DNA from: UBA1952 sp965246785
GTDB lineage: Bacteria; Bacteroidota; Bacteroidia; Chitinophagales; Chitinophagaceae
Direction: 5' to 3'
DNA length: 64,000 nt
Assembly (NCBI GenBank): GCA_965246785.1
Contig: CBDFFM010000001.1
Coordinates: forward strand, 1-64,000
The notes under the pieces were generated by a model, which worked only from the letters and a program-made list of their open reading frames with translations, made no database searches and was not told where the DNA came from. Positions within the stretch are counted from its first letter, which is position 1. Each line of letters begins with the position of its first letter. Of this stretch, positions 7,575-16,614 are shown one piece after another. The translations under genes and the position numbers were made by a program.

Positions 7575-9404
7575 TTAAGAATGCTGCCCCGTAGCAGCCA
7601 AAGCGGCCAGCCGGTTCCGCGCAATCTGCACATAAGTGCTGCCGGGATAGTCTATGATGAGCTGTTCGTAAAACTCCTTAGCCTTCGCCGCATCTTTGAG
7701 CGCGCGTTCGTATGTCTCTGCGGTCTTGAATACCGCGTCATCGCCCAGCACGTCTTTTCCATAATCTTTGATGACGGCGGCGTAATAGCCCAATGCCTTT
7801 TGGTAGTCATGGCGCTTCTGTGCAAGGGAAGCGCGCAGCATCAGCACATCATCCTGCAGCGGATGCTTTGGATAAACGGTCGTAATGCTGTCAAGCGCTT
7901 TCTGCGCGTCGGCATCTTTATTCTGAAAGAGCAGGAGGTCGGCGCGGGAGAATAGCAGCAGCGCCGCAGTATTACTGTCCGGCATATTCTCCGTGATGAG
8001 CACAGAAAGATTGAGCGCATCGTTGGCAATAAGCTCAGACGTTGAAGCTTTGAGCGCCGAAAGCTGCGTTTGCGCCCAAGGAAAGTCGCCGCGATAATAA
8101 GCCAGCTTCGCATTGCGGAAGCGCGCGTCTTCGCCTAGAAAATCTTCGCGGAAGGCTTTATCCACCTGGCTGTAGGTGAGCGATGCGTCCCAGATTTTTC
8201 CGGCAAGGATGAGGTAATCACCCATCTGCAATTTGGCGCGGCCTGTGAACTCTTTGGAAGCCGTCGGCTGCGCGATTGCGTGCCCCAATAGTTCAATGCC
8301 TTTCGCAGGATTGCTGTTGAACTGCGCCTCCAGCTCCGCAAAATCGCGTGCGACTTCAGAAGCCTGGTACTGCGGAAATTCTTTGAGAAAGCCATCATAC
8401 TCCTGCGCCAATGCAGCAACATCCGCTTTGGTGAAAGAAGCATTCTGGCGCAACTGCTGCATCCCAAGATTCAGCCGCTGCGACTTTGCCAGCGAATAGT
8501 AAGGCTTAGCAGTTCCGGCTTCAATCACTGCATCCAGGCTCTTACGAGCCACATCGTACTGGCCCTCCTTTATAGCCTGCTGCGCAAACTGCAGCAACGG
8601 CTGCCCACCGCCGTTCGTACGCTCGTCTACGGCCTGCACCTGCAGGAGCGCGCCATCCCAATCGCCTTTCTGCGTGTAAAGCCATGTAAGCAAGTCGGGG
8701 TAATAGACATTGTCGGGCTGCAGGTTGATGCGGCGCAAAATCGCCTTCTGCGCGGTCTGCAATCTGGCTGCATCATCGCCAAGCAATTCCAATAGCTGCG
8801 CCTTTGTATCGTCTTGGCCTCCAAAGGGCGTAGGGCCGCCGTTGAGCAGCGCGTCTATTGCTTTAGGTACATCGCCGGTTTTTGCGTAAAGCCTGGAGAG
8901 CGGGCCGGAATACAGAAACGGATTCTGCATGATGGCGCGCATCCGCTCATAGACCTGAATCGCGTAATCATCGCGCCCTGCGGCGGAGAAGGCCGCTGCT
9001 AATTGCTGCGCCAGCAGCTCATCGCCGTTCACTGCCTTAACCGCAAGGTCGTATTGCGCCGTAGCCTTCGCGCTCTTGCCGGCAGCCTCATAGACGCGGC
9101 CTAAGTCTATCAGCAGGTTCGGGATGCTGGTGCCATTCAGCCGGTCATTTACGAGGCGCTCTGCGCCTTTGTAATCTTTCTGACCAATGAGCGCAGTAAG
9201 GTAGTCGTGATAAACATCGGCATTCCCAGGCGCAGCTTCGTACGTCTTGCGCAGGATGTCGGCGGCTTTGTCCCATTCCTTTGCCTCAATGAGTGTATGC
9301 GCAGCCGCACCAAGCGAGTCGGCATTTTGCGCGCGCAGTGAAGGAAGCAGTAAGAGGGCAGAAATAGCCGTCAGAAAGAGTCGGCTTAAAGCGGGCATAG
9401 TCAC
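7575..9404 (-). CDS. Exported TPR protein
   Basis: 609 residues with an N-terminal signal peptide (hydrophobic LFLTAISALLLLPSL, cleavage after LRAQ near residue 26). Most of the rest is tetratricopeptide repeats, clearest at about 30-130 and 430-600, with a middle region less regular. The envelope location follows from the signal; a scaffold role in outer-membrane or secretion assembly is typical of such proteins but not proven. Convergent with rho. Confidence 0.8.
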   Translation of the reverse strand: MTMPALSRLFLTAISALLLLPSLRAQNADSLGAAAHTLIEAKEWDKAADILRKTYEAAPGNADVYHDYLTALIGQKDYKGAERLVNDRLNGTSIPNLLIDLGRVYEAAGKSAKATAQYDLAVKAVNGDELLAQQLAAAFSAAGRDDYAIQVYERMRAIMQNPFLYSGPLSRLYAKTGDVPKAIDALLNGGPTPFGGQDDTKAQLLELLGDDAARLQTAQKAILRRINLQPDNVYYPDLLTWLYTQKGDWDGALLQVQAVDERTNGGGQPLLQFAQQAIKEGQYDVARKSLDAVIEAGTAKPYYSLAKSQRLNLGMQQLRQNASFTKADVAALAQEYDGFLKEFPQYQASEVARDFAELEAQFNSNPAKGIELLGHAIAQPTASKEFTGRAKLQMGDYLILAGKIWDASLTYSQVDKAFREDFLGEDARFRNAKLAYYRGDFPWAQTQLSALKASTSELIANDALNLSVLITENMPDSNTAALLLFSRADLLLFQNKDADAQKALDSITTVYPKHPLQDDVLMLRASLAQKRHDYQKALGYYAAVIKDYGKDVLGDDAVFKTAETYERALKDAAKAKEFYEQLIIDYPGSTYVQIARNRLAALAATGQHS

Positions 9405-9462
9405 ACCTTAAAATTAGGCAACTGCGCTCATTAGACTTTTTGTCAGGGTGTTAAATGAAACC

Positions 9463-10110
9463 CTATTGGTGCAGCAACTTAAAGGCGTGCGTCCACTCGT
9501 TCTGCATAAAGCCGGGGATGCACCACAGCATACACAGCGGCTCAATGGCGCGGGCAGCGACAGCCTTACCCATATCGGCCACGTCCCAGGCCAGCGATTG
9601 CAGGATAGCAGACACTTCCTTCCGCGCAACCTCGTCATTGCCGCAGATGAACATCGTCGGCTTGCCCTCGGCGTACTTCGGGTGAATCATCGCCGGATTA
9701 CCCACGCTGTTGAAGGCTTTTACAAAGCGCGCCTGCACGAAGGTGTCCTGTAGCCGCTCCATTAGTGACTCGTTGGGGCCGGTGAAGAATTGAAGCACGC
9801 CATCAGTTGGCGGCGCATCGGCAATGGGATTGGTCGTGTCAATGATGATTTTGCTGCCCAGCGTTTCGGTGCCGGCCATATGTAGCGCATCCATGGCAGC
9901 GCCGCCTTTGACGGCGAGGATGATGATATTGCCGAAGGCAGCCGCTTCGCGAAACGAGCCGGTTGCTGCGCCTTCGCCAGCTTCTGCTTTCCAATCAGCA
10001 AGTTTACCCGCGTCGCGCGAGCCGAGCATAACGGAATAGCCGAGTGAAAGAAAGCCTGTGCCCAAAGTTTTGGCTACGATGCCGGAGCCGATAATGCCAA
10101 CTTTTTTCAT
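9463..10110 (-). CDS. NADPH:F420 reductase-like oxidoreductase
   Basis: 215 residues. The N-terminal Rossmann motif GIIGSGIVAKTLG binds NAD(P), GSRD after the second strand fits NADPH preference, and the fold resembles the F420-dependent NADP oxidoreductase family, here with a C-terminal segment ending in Trp/His-rich WTHAFKLL. Many such bacterial proteins do not use F420, so the substrate is unknown. It stands alone between the TPR gene and the CDGSH gene, all on the minus strand. Confidence 0.75.
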   Translation of the reverse strand: MKKVGIIGSGIVAKTLGTGFLSLGYSVMLGSRDAGKLADWKAEAGEGAATGSFREAAAFGNIIILAVKGGAAMDALHMAGTETLGSKIIIDTTNPIADAPPTDGVLQFFTGPNESLMERLQDTFVQARFVKAFNSVGNPAMIHPKYAEGKPTMFICGNDEVARKEVSAILQSLAWDVADMGKAVAARAIEPLCMLWCIPGFMQNEWTHAFKLLHQ

Positions 10111-10184
10111 GGTAATGTGGATTTGAGCGCCAAGCTACACGGCTTGCATTGCCGCACCCATTGAAAAAAGTAACCGGGCTATTT

Positions 10185-10625
10185 TCAGTCTTTAAACCCA
10201 ATCTTGGTATGTGTCCCGTCACAATACGGCTTGTTGCCGGATGCGCCGCAGCGGCAGAAGGCTGTCACTTTGCTCTTGCGCACCTCGCTGCCATCCGGCG
10301 CTTTGATAGTTATGTTGCCATAGACAAGCAGCGGGCCGTCCTGCATTACCTCGGCAATGGTTTCGCTTGTTACGCCTTCTTCTTTCGCATCGCCGTCGGC
10401 ATTCAGGAAAAAAGAAAGCGCGCTGGATGGGCACAGCTTCACTTGTTCAATGATGCGCTCGGTATTAGATGCCTCCGTTGTAATCCACGGTCGCGTGGCG
10501 GGATGAAACACTTCCGGCAGGCCGGTGCTGGATTGCCAGCAGATTTTGGAATGGATGCAGAGGGCCGGCTTCCAGACAACTGTTACCTCGCCGTTGCTGT
10601 AATGCTTCGTGATGTCTTTCATCAC
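10185..10625 (-). CDS. CDGSH iron-sulfur protein with N-terminal Fer4_19-type domain
   Basis: 146 residues. The C-terminal segment CRCGASGNKPYCDGTH has the three Cys and one His that ligate the 2Fe-2S cluster of CDGSH (mitoNEET-type) proteins. The N-terminal half carries Cys residues in ALCIHSKICW and VKLCPSSAL, the pattern of the divergent ferredoxin-like domain often fused to CDGSH. A role in electron transfer or iron-sulfur handling is inferred. Two adjacent ATG codons (10625 and 10622) are equally possible starts. It ends seven bases from DUF3098's stop region and may share its transcript. Confidence 0.85.
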   Translation of the reverse strand: MMKDITKHYSNGEVTVVWKPALCIHSKICWQSSTGLPEVFHPATRPWITTEASNTERIIEQVKLCPSSALSFFLNADGDAKEEGVTSETIAEVMQDGPLLVYGNITIKAPDGSEVRKSKVTAFCRCGASGNKPYCDGTHTKIGFKD

Positions 10626-10631
10626 GCCTGA

Positions 10632-10982
10632 TTATTCTCCTGCTTCCGTGCCCTTGCTGCCGCGCTTGAGCATGATGGCATAAGCTTCTATCCCAAAGCC
10701 AATGAGGATGACGATGGGTGCGAGCGTGATGCGGCGGAAGGAATAGACCTCGTCATAATTAAACTTGTGCGGGTCGGGGCTTTTACCGCCGGCCAGCAGC
10801 GCAAATCCGATGATGATGCACAAGAGGCCAATGCCCATCCACATGTAGTTCTGCTTGTCAAACAGGAAGGTCTGGTTGCCGCGCGGCACGCCGGCCTTGA
10901 CAACAGTCTTGCCGCTCAGCGGGCTTTTATAAGAAGGCGAAGTGGCGGCTTTGGTAGGCTGGGATTGCGGAGTGGTGGCCAT
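10632..10982 (-). CDS. DUF3098 membrane protein
   Basis: 116 residues with two transmembrane segments (MWMGIGLLCIIIGFALLAGG and ITLAPIVILIGFGIEAYAIM) after a Pro/Ser/Thr-rich cytoplasmic N-terminus. Length and hairpin topology match DUF3098, which in Bacteroidota follows ftsX, as here. Role unknown; the linkage suggests cell-envelope or division work. Confidence 0.85.
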   Translation of the reverse strand: MATTPQSQPTKAATSPSYKSPLSGKTVVKAGVPRGNQTFLFDKQNYMWMGIGLLCIIIGFALLAGGKSPDPHKFNYDEVYSFRRITLAPIVILIGFGIEAYAIMLKRGSKGTEAGE

Positions 10983-10997
10983 GGAGCAATATTACGG

Positions 10998-11074
10998 GGA
11001 ATGTTGGAGCGTTGGAACGTTGGATTGTTGGATTGTTCCGAAAACGCTCAAACGTTCCAACATTCCAACAATTA
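10998..11074. repeat. Word-repeat hairpin (GTTGGAACG words) between ftsX and DUF3098
   Basis: One arm reads GAATGTTGGAGCGTTGGAAC and continues with GTTGGATT words; the other is AACGTTCCAACATTCCAAC. It lies between two genes of one operon and ends 15 bases upstream of the DUF3098 start; its far end overlaps the last bases of ftsX. Confidence 0.85.
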
Positions 11075-11929
11075 ATAAAGATCGTCCACGTGCATCTTCA
11101 GATACTTGACAACCGAGCGGTGCGTGCTGAGCAGCGAGATGAGAATGCCCATCACCAGCAGGCCGCCCATCAGTAGCAGGATAAGCGTATTATCGTGCAA
11201 GGTTTTCAATTCCGGCAGTTGGCCTTCGGCAAGGGTCATTACCAGCCACAGCCCGATTACGGCAATAATGCCACTAATAAGCCCATTGATAATGGCGCGC
11301 TGGTCAAAAGGCTTAGAGATGAAAAAGCGGTTCGCGCCCACCATCTGCATCGTCTTTATCAGGAAACGGTTGGAGAACATGGCCAGGCGCACAGTGTTGT
11401 CTATCAGAATGACAACCGCAATCACCAGCACCAGCGCAATAGCACCGAGGATGAGGTTGATGCGGCGGAAGTTAGCGTTCATTTGTTCCACATTTCGCTT
11501 TGGGTAGGTCACCTCGCGAACGATGTTGCTTTGCAGGATGAACTGGCGGATTTTCTCTAAGCTGTCCTTATTGGCGTATTCGGCAAAAACATTCATTTCC
11601 AGCGAAGCGAACAGCGGATTGTAGCCGAGAAACTGCCCGACATTCTCGCCTTCCACCTCGCTTTGCAGCTTCATGGCTTCCTCCTTGGAAATGACTTTCG
11701 TGCGCTTCGCGAAGGGCTGCTTTGCAAGCACGCTTTGAAGCTGTGCAATCTTCTCCGGCGCTACATTATCGTGGAAATCCGTCGTGACCGTAATATTCTC
11801 CTTGAACTCCCGCGTCAGCGAGCGCCCATTAATAACCAGCCAGCCCAGCGTGCCCAGCAGAAACAGCACAAGGCTCACGCCGATGATGGCATAGACGTAG
11901 GAGGGTTTGGATTTTTTGCCGATTGACAT
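11072..11929 (-). CDS. ftsX: Cell division protein FtsX
   Basis: 285 residues: cytoplasmic N-terminus, a transmembrane segment (YAIIGVSLVLFLLGTLGWLV), a periplasmic domain of about 140 residues, then three further membrane segments, the MacB/FtsX-type permease fold. With ATPase FtsE it regulates cell-wall hydrolases at the septum. The ATG at 11929 (MSIGKKSKPS) is chosen over 12007 because the upstream stretch is encoded by an intergenic repeat and is not protein-like. ftsE is not adjacent, as usual in Bacteroidota. Confidence 0.93.
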   Translation of the reverse strand: MSIGKKSKPSYVYAIIGVSLVLFLLGTLGWLVINGRSLTREFKENITVTTDFHDNVAPEKIAQLQSVLAKQPFAKRTKVISKEEAMKLQSEVEGENVGQFLGYNPLFASLEMNVFAEYANKDSLEKIRQFILQSNIVREVTYPKRNVEQMNANFRRINLILGAIALVLVIAVVILIDNTVRLAMFSNRFLIKTMQMVGANRFFISKPFDQRAIINGLISGIIAVIGLWLVMTLAEGQLPELKTLHDNTLILLLMGGLLVMGILISLLSTHRSVVKYLKMHVDDLY

Positions 11930-11945
11930 AAGCGCCAAAAGTAAA

Positions 11946-12066
11946 GAACCGGGATTTATCGGATTATACGGATTAGCCGCGCCGATGCGCACCCGTTTCT
12001 GACGCATTTTTGCGTCCCTTCAATTTTTTGCCGGGCCAATCCGTCAAATCCTAAAAATCCCGTTTC
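11946..12066. repeat. Word-repeat hairpin (CGGATT words) between divergent genes
   Basis: The arm at 11946-11978 and the arm ending at 12066 pair at about 27 of 33 positions. Both are built of GGGATTT, CGGATT and ACGGATT words. An inner hairpin GACGCA-TTTT-TGCGTC lies at 12001-12016. The structure fills the space between the ftsX and ureohydrolase starts, ending 16 and 3 bases from them. Confidence 0.85.
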
Positions 12067-12069
12067 TCA

Positions 12070-13203
12070 ATGCAAGACCTCCACCCCTTCTTCGCCGCCC
12101 GCCACTTTATAGAAACGCACAGCCATATCTATTACGACCCTTTGCAATGGGGCAGCCAGCTCCAATTCGCCACGCAGCAGAATATGAGCGTGGATGATGC
12201 CGACGTCGTCATCATTGGCTGTGGGGAGCAGCGGGGCCACCATGAAGAGGCGGCTTTCAGCCTTGGGCCGGACGCTATACGCAAGGAGCTTTATCAGCTT
12301 TACAACTGGCAACCCGGAATAAGGCTTGCCGATGCCGGCAACATCCTGCAGGGCGCAAGTGTGGACGATACCCGCGCCGCCCTACGCATTGTGCTGCACG
12401 AGCTGCATCAGGCGGGCAAGGTCGTGATTGTGCTTGGGGGCTCGCACGACCTGACCATGCAGCAGTATGAGGCGTTTAAGAAATCCACGCAAGTGGTCAA
12501 TGCCGTGGTGGCCGACGCATTTATTGACTTAGACGAGACCGAAGCCATCACCGACCGCTCCTTCCTGCTGGAAATGCTCACGAGCCAGCCCAACTTTGTG
12601 CGCCATTACACCCATCTTGGCTTCCAGAGCTACTACGTGCATCCGCAGATGCTGGAAACGCTAGACAAGCTGCGCTTTGATTTTATCCGTGTGGGCAGGC
12701 TCAGCGAAACGATACATGAGGCCGAGCCGGCGCTGCGCGATGCTGACCTCTTCTCGTTTGACCTGAATGCGGTGCGCTTCTCCGACTCCCCGGCCAATGC
12801 CGGAGGCTCGCCCAATGGCCTTTCCGGCCATGAAGCCTGCGCTCTTACCCGCTTTGCCGGCGCGGCGACTAATCTCACTTCCTTCGGCATTTACGGCTAC
12901 GATGCAAAGGCCGATGTGCACCACATGAGCGCACGGCTGATTGCACAGATGATTTGGTACTTCGTAGAAGGACTAAGCTTGCGCCGGCAGGAAGCGAAGC
13001 TGGAAGAGCGTGAGCAGTTCGCAGAGTTCCATGTCCGCTTCACGGCCAACGACACGACCTTCCTCAAAAGCCGTCGTAGTGGCCGCTGGTGGATGGAGCT
13101 GCCGGATGGAAGCTTTACCCCTTGTGCGCACAGCGATTACCTGACAGCCTGCAATGATGAGATTCCTGAACGCTGGCTGCGGAGTCAGGAGCGGCTGGGG
13201 TAG
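12070..13203 (+). CDS. Arginase/formimidoylglutamase-family protein
   Basis: 377 residues with the ureohydrolase fold: VVIIGCGEQRGHH early, GGSHDLT (first metal motif, His kept), VADAFIDLDE where the family has DAHxD, and FSFDLNAVRFSDSP where it has SxDxDxxDP. Several usual manganese ligands are therefore replaced. It probably descends from enzymes that hydrolyse guanidino compounds but may bind metal differently or have lost catalysis. No hut or arginine genes adjoin it. The start is the ATG three bases after the hairpin. Confidence 0.8.
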   Translation: MQDLHPFFAARHFIETHSHIYYDPLQWGSQLQFATQQNMSVDDADVVIIGCGEQRGHHEEAAFSLGPDAIRKELYQLYNWQPGIRLADAGNILQGASVDDTRAALRIVLHELHQAGKVVIVLGGSHDLTMQQYEAFKKSTQVVNAVVADAFIDLDETEAITDRSFLLEMLTSQPNFVRHYTHLGFQSYYVHPQMLETLDKLRFDFIRVGRLSETIHEAEPALRDADLFSFDLNAVRFSDSPANAGGSPNGLSGHEACALTRFAGAATNLTSFGIYGYDAKADVHHMSARLIAQMIWYFVEGLSLRRQEAKLEEREQFAEFHVRFTANDTTFLKSRRSGRWWMELPDGSFTPCAHSDYLTACNDEIPERWLRSQERLG

Positions 13204-13245
13204 AGTGGAGCGTTAGCTAAGACCGCGAAGATGTCGCTATCAGCA

Positions 13246-14742
13246 TCACAGTGCCCACTCCTGTAGGCCATCCGCAATCTTCCGGTTATTGCTCAGTCGG
13301 GGCACCTTATTCTGCCCGCCAAGCTTGCCTTCGCGCTTCATGTATTCAATGAAAGCGTCCGGCCGCATGGCTCTGATTTTCAGCGGCTGCAGGATGCCGC
13401 CGGTGATGAGGTCATTGTAATAAATGTTTTTTTCACGCAGGCGATTATCCACTTCCAGCGCGAAAGCGCTCATATCCTCCGGAGGCTGCTCAAAGGAGAT
13501 AAACCACTCATGATACGGCAGCTCGCTATCCGTGTGAATGCGCGGCGCAACGGTAAATTCAATGATGCGCGAGCCGGAAACCTTCGCCGCGCCCATTAGG
13601 GCCGCCTCCACTTCCTCGCCAATCACGTGCTCGCCAAAGGCGGAGATAAAATGCTTTATCCGTCCCGTAACAATGATGCGGTATGGATTCAGCGACACAA
13701 AGCGAACGGTATCGCCAATGTTGTAGCCCCAAAGGCCGGCATTGCTGTTCACGATTAATGCATAATTCTCACCCACTTTCACGCCTGCCAGCGAAAGACG
13801 TGTCGGATAAGCGTCAAACACTTCCCCTGTGGGAATGAACTCAAAGAAAATTCCGCTGTCCGTATTGAGTAGTAAGCCTTCGCCTTCCATTGTATCCTGG
13901 AATGCAAAAAAGCCTTCAGACGCAGGGAATGTCTCAATCGTATCAATCGGGCTGCCAAGCGAGTCAAAGAGCTTTGCTTTATAAGGCTCAAAGGCCACGC
14001 CGCCGTGCACGAGCACGTGAAGGTTCGGGAAAAGTTCCTTTATCGTTTTCCCGCCGGAGCGCTCCTGCAACCAGTCAAAATACATCTGCATCCATGGCGG
14101 AATGCCGGAAATGAGCGTCATATCCTGCCCGATTGTCTCTCCTACAATGCGGCCCAGCTTCGTCTCCCAATCATCAATACAGTTTGTTTCGTAAGAAGGC
14201 AGCTGATTGGCGCGCAGATATCCGGGCACAAAATGATTCACAATCCCGCTCAGCCGCCCGGTAGGAATGCCACCCGTCCGCTCCAAGACAGGCGAGCCGG
14301 AGAGAAAAATCATCTTTCCGTCCGCAAACTGCGGCCTGCCGCTCTCGGCCATATAGCAAAGCAGGGCGTTGCGTGCTGTGTCTATGTGATTGCCAATGGA
14401 ATCCTTGGTGATGGGAATGTACTTCGCCCCGCTTGTCGTACCGCTCGTTTTGGCGAAGTAAATGGGTTTTCCGCGCCACAATACGTTCTCTTTCCCCGCT
14501 TTAATCTGCTCGATGTATGGCTTAAAAGCCTCGTAATCCCGGATGGGAACGGCCTGTGCAAAACCGGCATGGTCGGCCACGGCATCAAGCTTGTGGTCTT
14601 TACCAAATGTCGTCTTCCCGCCGATTTTCAATAGGCTTTGAAGTATCGTCAATTGGTCGGAAACCGCGCTAGCAGCGGATTTGCGGACGCGGCTGTGCAC
14701 GATGGATGCGTAGGGCCGCGCGAGAAAAGACTTAATCTTCAT
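13246..14742 (-). CDS. GH3 auxin-responsive-promoter family protein
   Basis: 498 residues. TSGTTSGAKYIPIT is the phosphate-binding loop of the adenylate-forming (ANL) superfamily, and YNIGDTVRFV and ITGRIKHFISAFGEHV-like segments follow in GH3 order. Plant GH3 enzymes conjugate amino acids to carboxylic acid hormones; bacterial relatives are common in Bacteroidota with no settled substrate. The start MKIKSFLARPYAS is chosen over the ATG at 14778 because homologues begin with this helix. Confidence 0.88.
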   Translation of the reverse strand: MKIKSFLARPYASIVHSRVRKSAASAVSDQLTILQSLLKIGGKTTFGKDHKLDAVADHAGFAQAVPIRDYEAFKPYIEQIKAGKENVLWRGKPIYFAKTSGTTSGAKYIPITKDSIGNHIDTARNALLCYMAESGRPQFADGKMIFLSGSPVLERTGGIPTGRLSGIVNHFVPGYLRANQLPSYETNCIDDWETKLGRIVGETIGQDMTLISGIPPWMQMYFDWLQERSGGKTIKELFPNLHVLVHGGVAFEPYKAKLFDSLGSPIDTIETFPASEGFFAFQDTMEGEGLLLNTDSGIFFEFIPTGEVFDAYPTRLSLAGVKVGENYALIVNSNAGLWGYNIGDTVRFVSLNPYRIIVTGRIKHFISAFGEHVIGEEVEAALMGAAKVSGSRIIEFTVAPRIHTDSELPYHEWFISFEQPPEDMSAFALEVDNRLREKNIYYNDLITGGILQPLKIRAMRPDAFIEYMKREGKLGGQNKVPRLSNNRKIADGLQEWAL

Positions 14743-14870
14743 GAAGGCAGGTACGAAGATGCGGCTAAAGTAATCCACAGGCGTGGATAACTATAATTGG
14801 CATGAGGCGGCATTGGGCCGACTTTTATTATAGAAAAGGTACAGTCGGTCAGCAGTTCTTTGAATTTTAT

Positions 14871-14902
14871 TTGCACTGAAAAGGCTTGGAGCATTACCTT
14901 TG
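14871..14902 (+). promoter_or_regulatory. Promoter of rplU-rpmA
   Basis: TTG at 14871-14873, a 21-base spacer, then TACCTTTG at 14895-14902: an excellent match to the Bacteroidota sigma consensus TTG-N(19-21)-TAnnTTTG. Transcription would begin about 16 bases before the rplU ATG. Confidence 0.8.
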
Positions 14903-14924
14903 CGCGAAATATTTTAAGCAAGTC

Positions 14925-15227
14925 ATGTTCGCGATTGTAACAATAGCCGGTCAGCAGTTTAAGGTGCGCAGCGGCCAGGAAATTTTCGTTCACCGCCTTG
15001 GTGGTAATGTCGGCGATAAGCTGAATTTCAGCGAAGTGCTGATGACAGGCAGCGAAGGCAGTTTTAAGGCCGGCGGCGGTCTTTCCGCTTCAGTTGAGGC
15101 TGAAATCCTTGACCACCTGAAGGGGGACAAGGTGATTGTGTTCAAGAAGAAGCGCCGCAAGGGCTATCAGAAGAGCAATGGCCACCGTCAGAGTCTGACT
15201 AAAATCCGCATCGGCGCGATTGCTTAA
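14925..15227 (+). CDS. rplU: 50S ribosomal protein L21
   Basis: 100 residues, normal for bL21: MFAIVTIAGQQFKV at the start, DKVIVFKKKRRKGYQKSNGH and RQSLTKIRI at the end. The ATG at 14925 is the family start; the longer frame from 14886 would begin upstream of the promoter's transcript start. It binds 23S rRNA next to L20. First gene of the rplU-rpmA operon. Confidence 0.97.
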   Translation: MFAIVTIAGQQFKVRSGQEIFVHRLGGNVGDKLNFSEVLMTGSEGSFKAGGGLSASVEAEILDHLKGDKVIVFKKKRRKGYQKSNGHRQSLTKIRIGAIA

Positions 15228-15269
15228 TTACAATTACAAACAGCAACAACTCTAAAGCATTAGCAAGCA

Positions 15270-15539
15270 ATGGCACATAAAAAAGGTGAAGGATCGGTAA
15301 AAAACGGCCGCGACTCCCACAGCAAACGCCTCGGTGTAAAAATCTTCGGTGGTCAGCCCGCCATCAACGGTAATATCATTGTCCGCCAGCGCGGTACAGT
15401 GTATCATCCCGGTGAAGGCGTAGGCCTGGGCAAAGATTTTACGATTTACGCGCTCCGCGATGGTCTCGTACAATTCCGCAAGACCCGCACAAAGACGCTC
15501 ATCTCCGTTCAGGAGATGGCGGCCGAAGCCGAAGCCTAG
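15270..15539 (+). CDS. rpmA: 50S ribosomal protein L27
   Basis: 89 residues: MAHKKGEGSVKNGRDSHSKR, then the bL27 core with VRQRGT and HPGEGVGLGKD. The N-terminal tail reaches the peptidyl-transferase centre; there is no cleavable leader of the Firmicutes type. It follows rplU by 42 bases. Confidence 0.97.
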   Translation: MAHKKGEGSVKNGRDSHSKRLGVKIFGGQPAINGNIIVRQRGTVYHPGEGVGLGKDFTIYALRDGLVQFRKTRTKTLISVQEMAAEAEA

Positions 15540-15596
15540 AGATTGTCTTTCGGCGCAAATGAAGTTCTTTAAGTTCGGATAGAATATAGATGGCGT

Positions 15597-15621
15597 ACCG
15601 CGCGCCTCACAACTGCGCGGT
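15597..15621 (+). terminator. Weak hairpin after rpmA
   Basis: ACCGCGC and GCGCGGT pair around an 11-base loop 57 bases after the rpmA stop; no T tract follows. The rest of 15540-15738 holds nothing I recognise. Confidence 0.35.
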
Positions 15622-15738
15622 GTGTTATCCGTATTGCTGTAAAGTCAAGGAAAGCGAAACAATCTATGGGGCATCACAACTAACCCGCCCTGTAGTTGCT
15701 ATAGAAAGGTTTTTGTTTAACCCTTAAATTTCACAACG

Positions 15739-16101
15739 ATGGCAACAGCAAAAAAAGCCGCCCCTAAGAAGGCCGCATCAGCCAAAAAAGCCGCAGCTCC
15801 TAAGAAAGCTGCCGCTAAAAAATCTACCGGTGGAGCATCCGCCAGTAAGAAGTCAGCCGCGCCGAAAAAGGCAGCCGCTAAGAAATCAACAGCCGGGGCT
15901 GGTGGCAGCGCCAAGAAGGCAGCCGCCAAAAAATCTACCACCGGTGGCGCTAAGAAGGCCGCAGCCCCTAAGAAGGCCGCCGCTAAGAAATCTTCTGCCG
16001 GAGGCGGTTCATCCGCAGGCGGTTCTAAGAAGAGTGCAGCCCCTAAGAAGGCAGCTTCTAAGAGCGGCAACGGTTCTTCCGGCTCAGGCGGATCGAAGTA
16101 A
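15739..16101 (+). CDS. Histone H1-like Lys/Ala-rich DNA-binding protein
   Basis: 120 residues made almost wholly of KKAAAPKKAAAKKS-type units with Ser/Gly-rich spacers, the composition of the C-terminal tail of eukaryotic H1 and of bacterial Hc1-like proteins. Such proteins bind and compact DNA non-specifically; that role is inferred. The internal repeats are likely to vary in number between strains. A good terminator follows. Confidence 0.8.
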   Translation: MATAKKAAPKKAASAKKAAAPKKAAAKKSTGGASASKKSAAPKKAAAKKSTAGAGGSAKKAAAKKSTTGGAKKAAAPKKAAAKKSSAGGGSSAGGSKKSAAPKKAASKSGNGSSGSGGSK

Positions 16102-16130
16102 GCACAACGGGACGCAAATCCCTATAGGAG

Positions 16131-16165
16131 AAAAGCTCGCGCTAACCCGCGGGCTTTTTTTATTT
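16131..16165 (+). terminator. Intrinsic terminator after the H1-like gene
   Basis: AAAGCTCGCG pairs with CGCGGGCTTT around a short loop, followed by a run of T. Confidence 0.85.
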
Positions 16166-16241
16166 AAGCTGCCTTCGTTCTGATGGTTTTGTGCAAAAGA
16201 GGCGGACATGCGTCTTAAAGCCGGGCACAGGTTTATTGGCC

Positions 16242-16249
16242 TATGTTTG
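16242..16249 (+). promoter_or_regulatory. Bacteroidota -7 box before the 80-residue gene
   Basis: TATGTTTG matches TAnnTTTG exactly, 29 bases before the ATG at 16279. A -33 TTG at the right spacing is not clear. Confidence 0.4.
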
Positions 16250-16278
16250 CGCCCGTTTAAAATAAATTATCAAGGAAA

Positions 16279-16521
16279 ATGTCCAATTCGAATTTCACCC
16301 GCACCCGTATGCGCCTCAAGGCAACGCGCCATATTGTAATGGGCATTATCCTATTAGCCTTAGGCGCCATTGTGGCGTGGAAGAAGATGTTTCTCACCGC
16401 CGAGCTGCCGGTCATTACCTCCTACCTGCTGGGCGGCCTGCTCATCTTCTACGGCCTGTTTCGCGTATGGCGCGGTATCCAGGATTTAAAGGACGGCGAC
16501 GGAGAAGATTATGTCGTATGA
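16279..16521 (+). CDS. Small two-helix membrane protein
   Basis: 80 residues with two hydrophobic segments (IVMGIILLALGAIVAW and ITSYLLGGLLIFYGLFRVW) and a charged C-terminus (DLKDGDGEDY). Family not recognised. It lies 93 bases upstream of the PstS-like gene and is probably co-transcribed with it. Confidence 0.7.
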   Translation: MSNSNFTRTRMRLKATRHIVMGIILLALGAIVAWKKMFLTAELPVITSYLLGGLLIFYGLFRVWRGIQDLKDGDGEDYVV

Positions 16522-16614
16522 AGATGAAGACCGTCCAGATTTTCAAAACCTGGGAGCTGTTAGCATTAGAATTAACCTTTCCCTTCCCCCGCATCCGCGT
16601 AAAATTGCGAGCCT

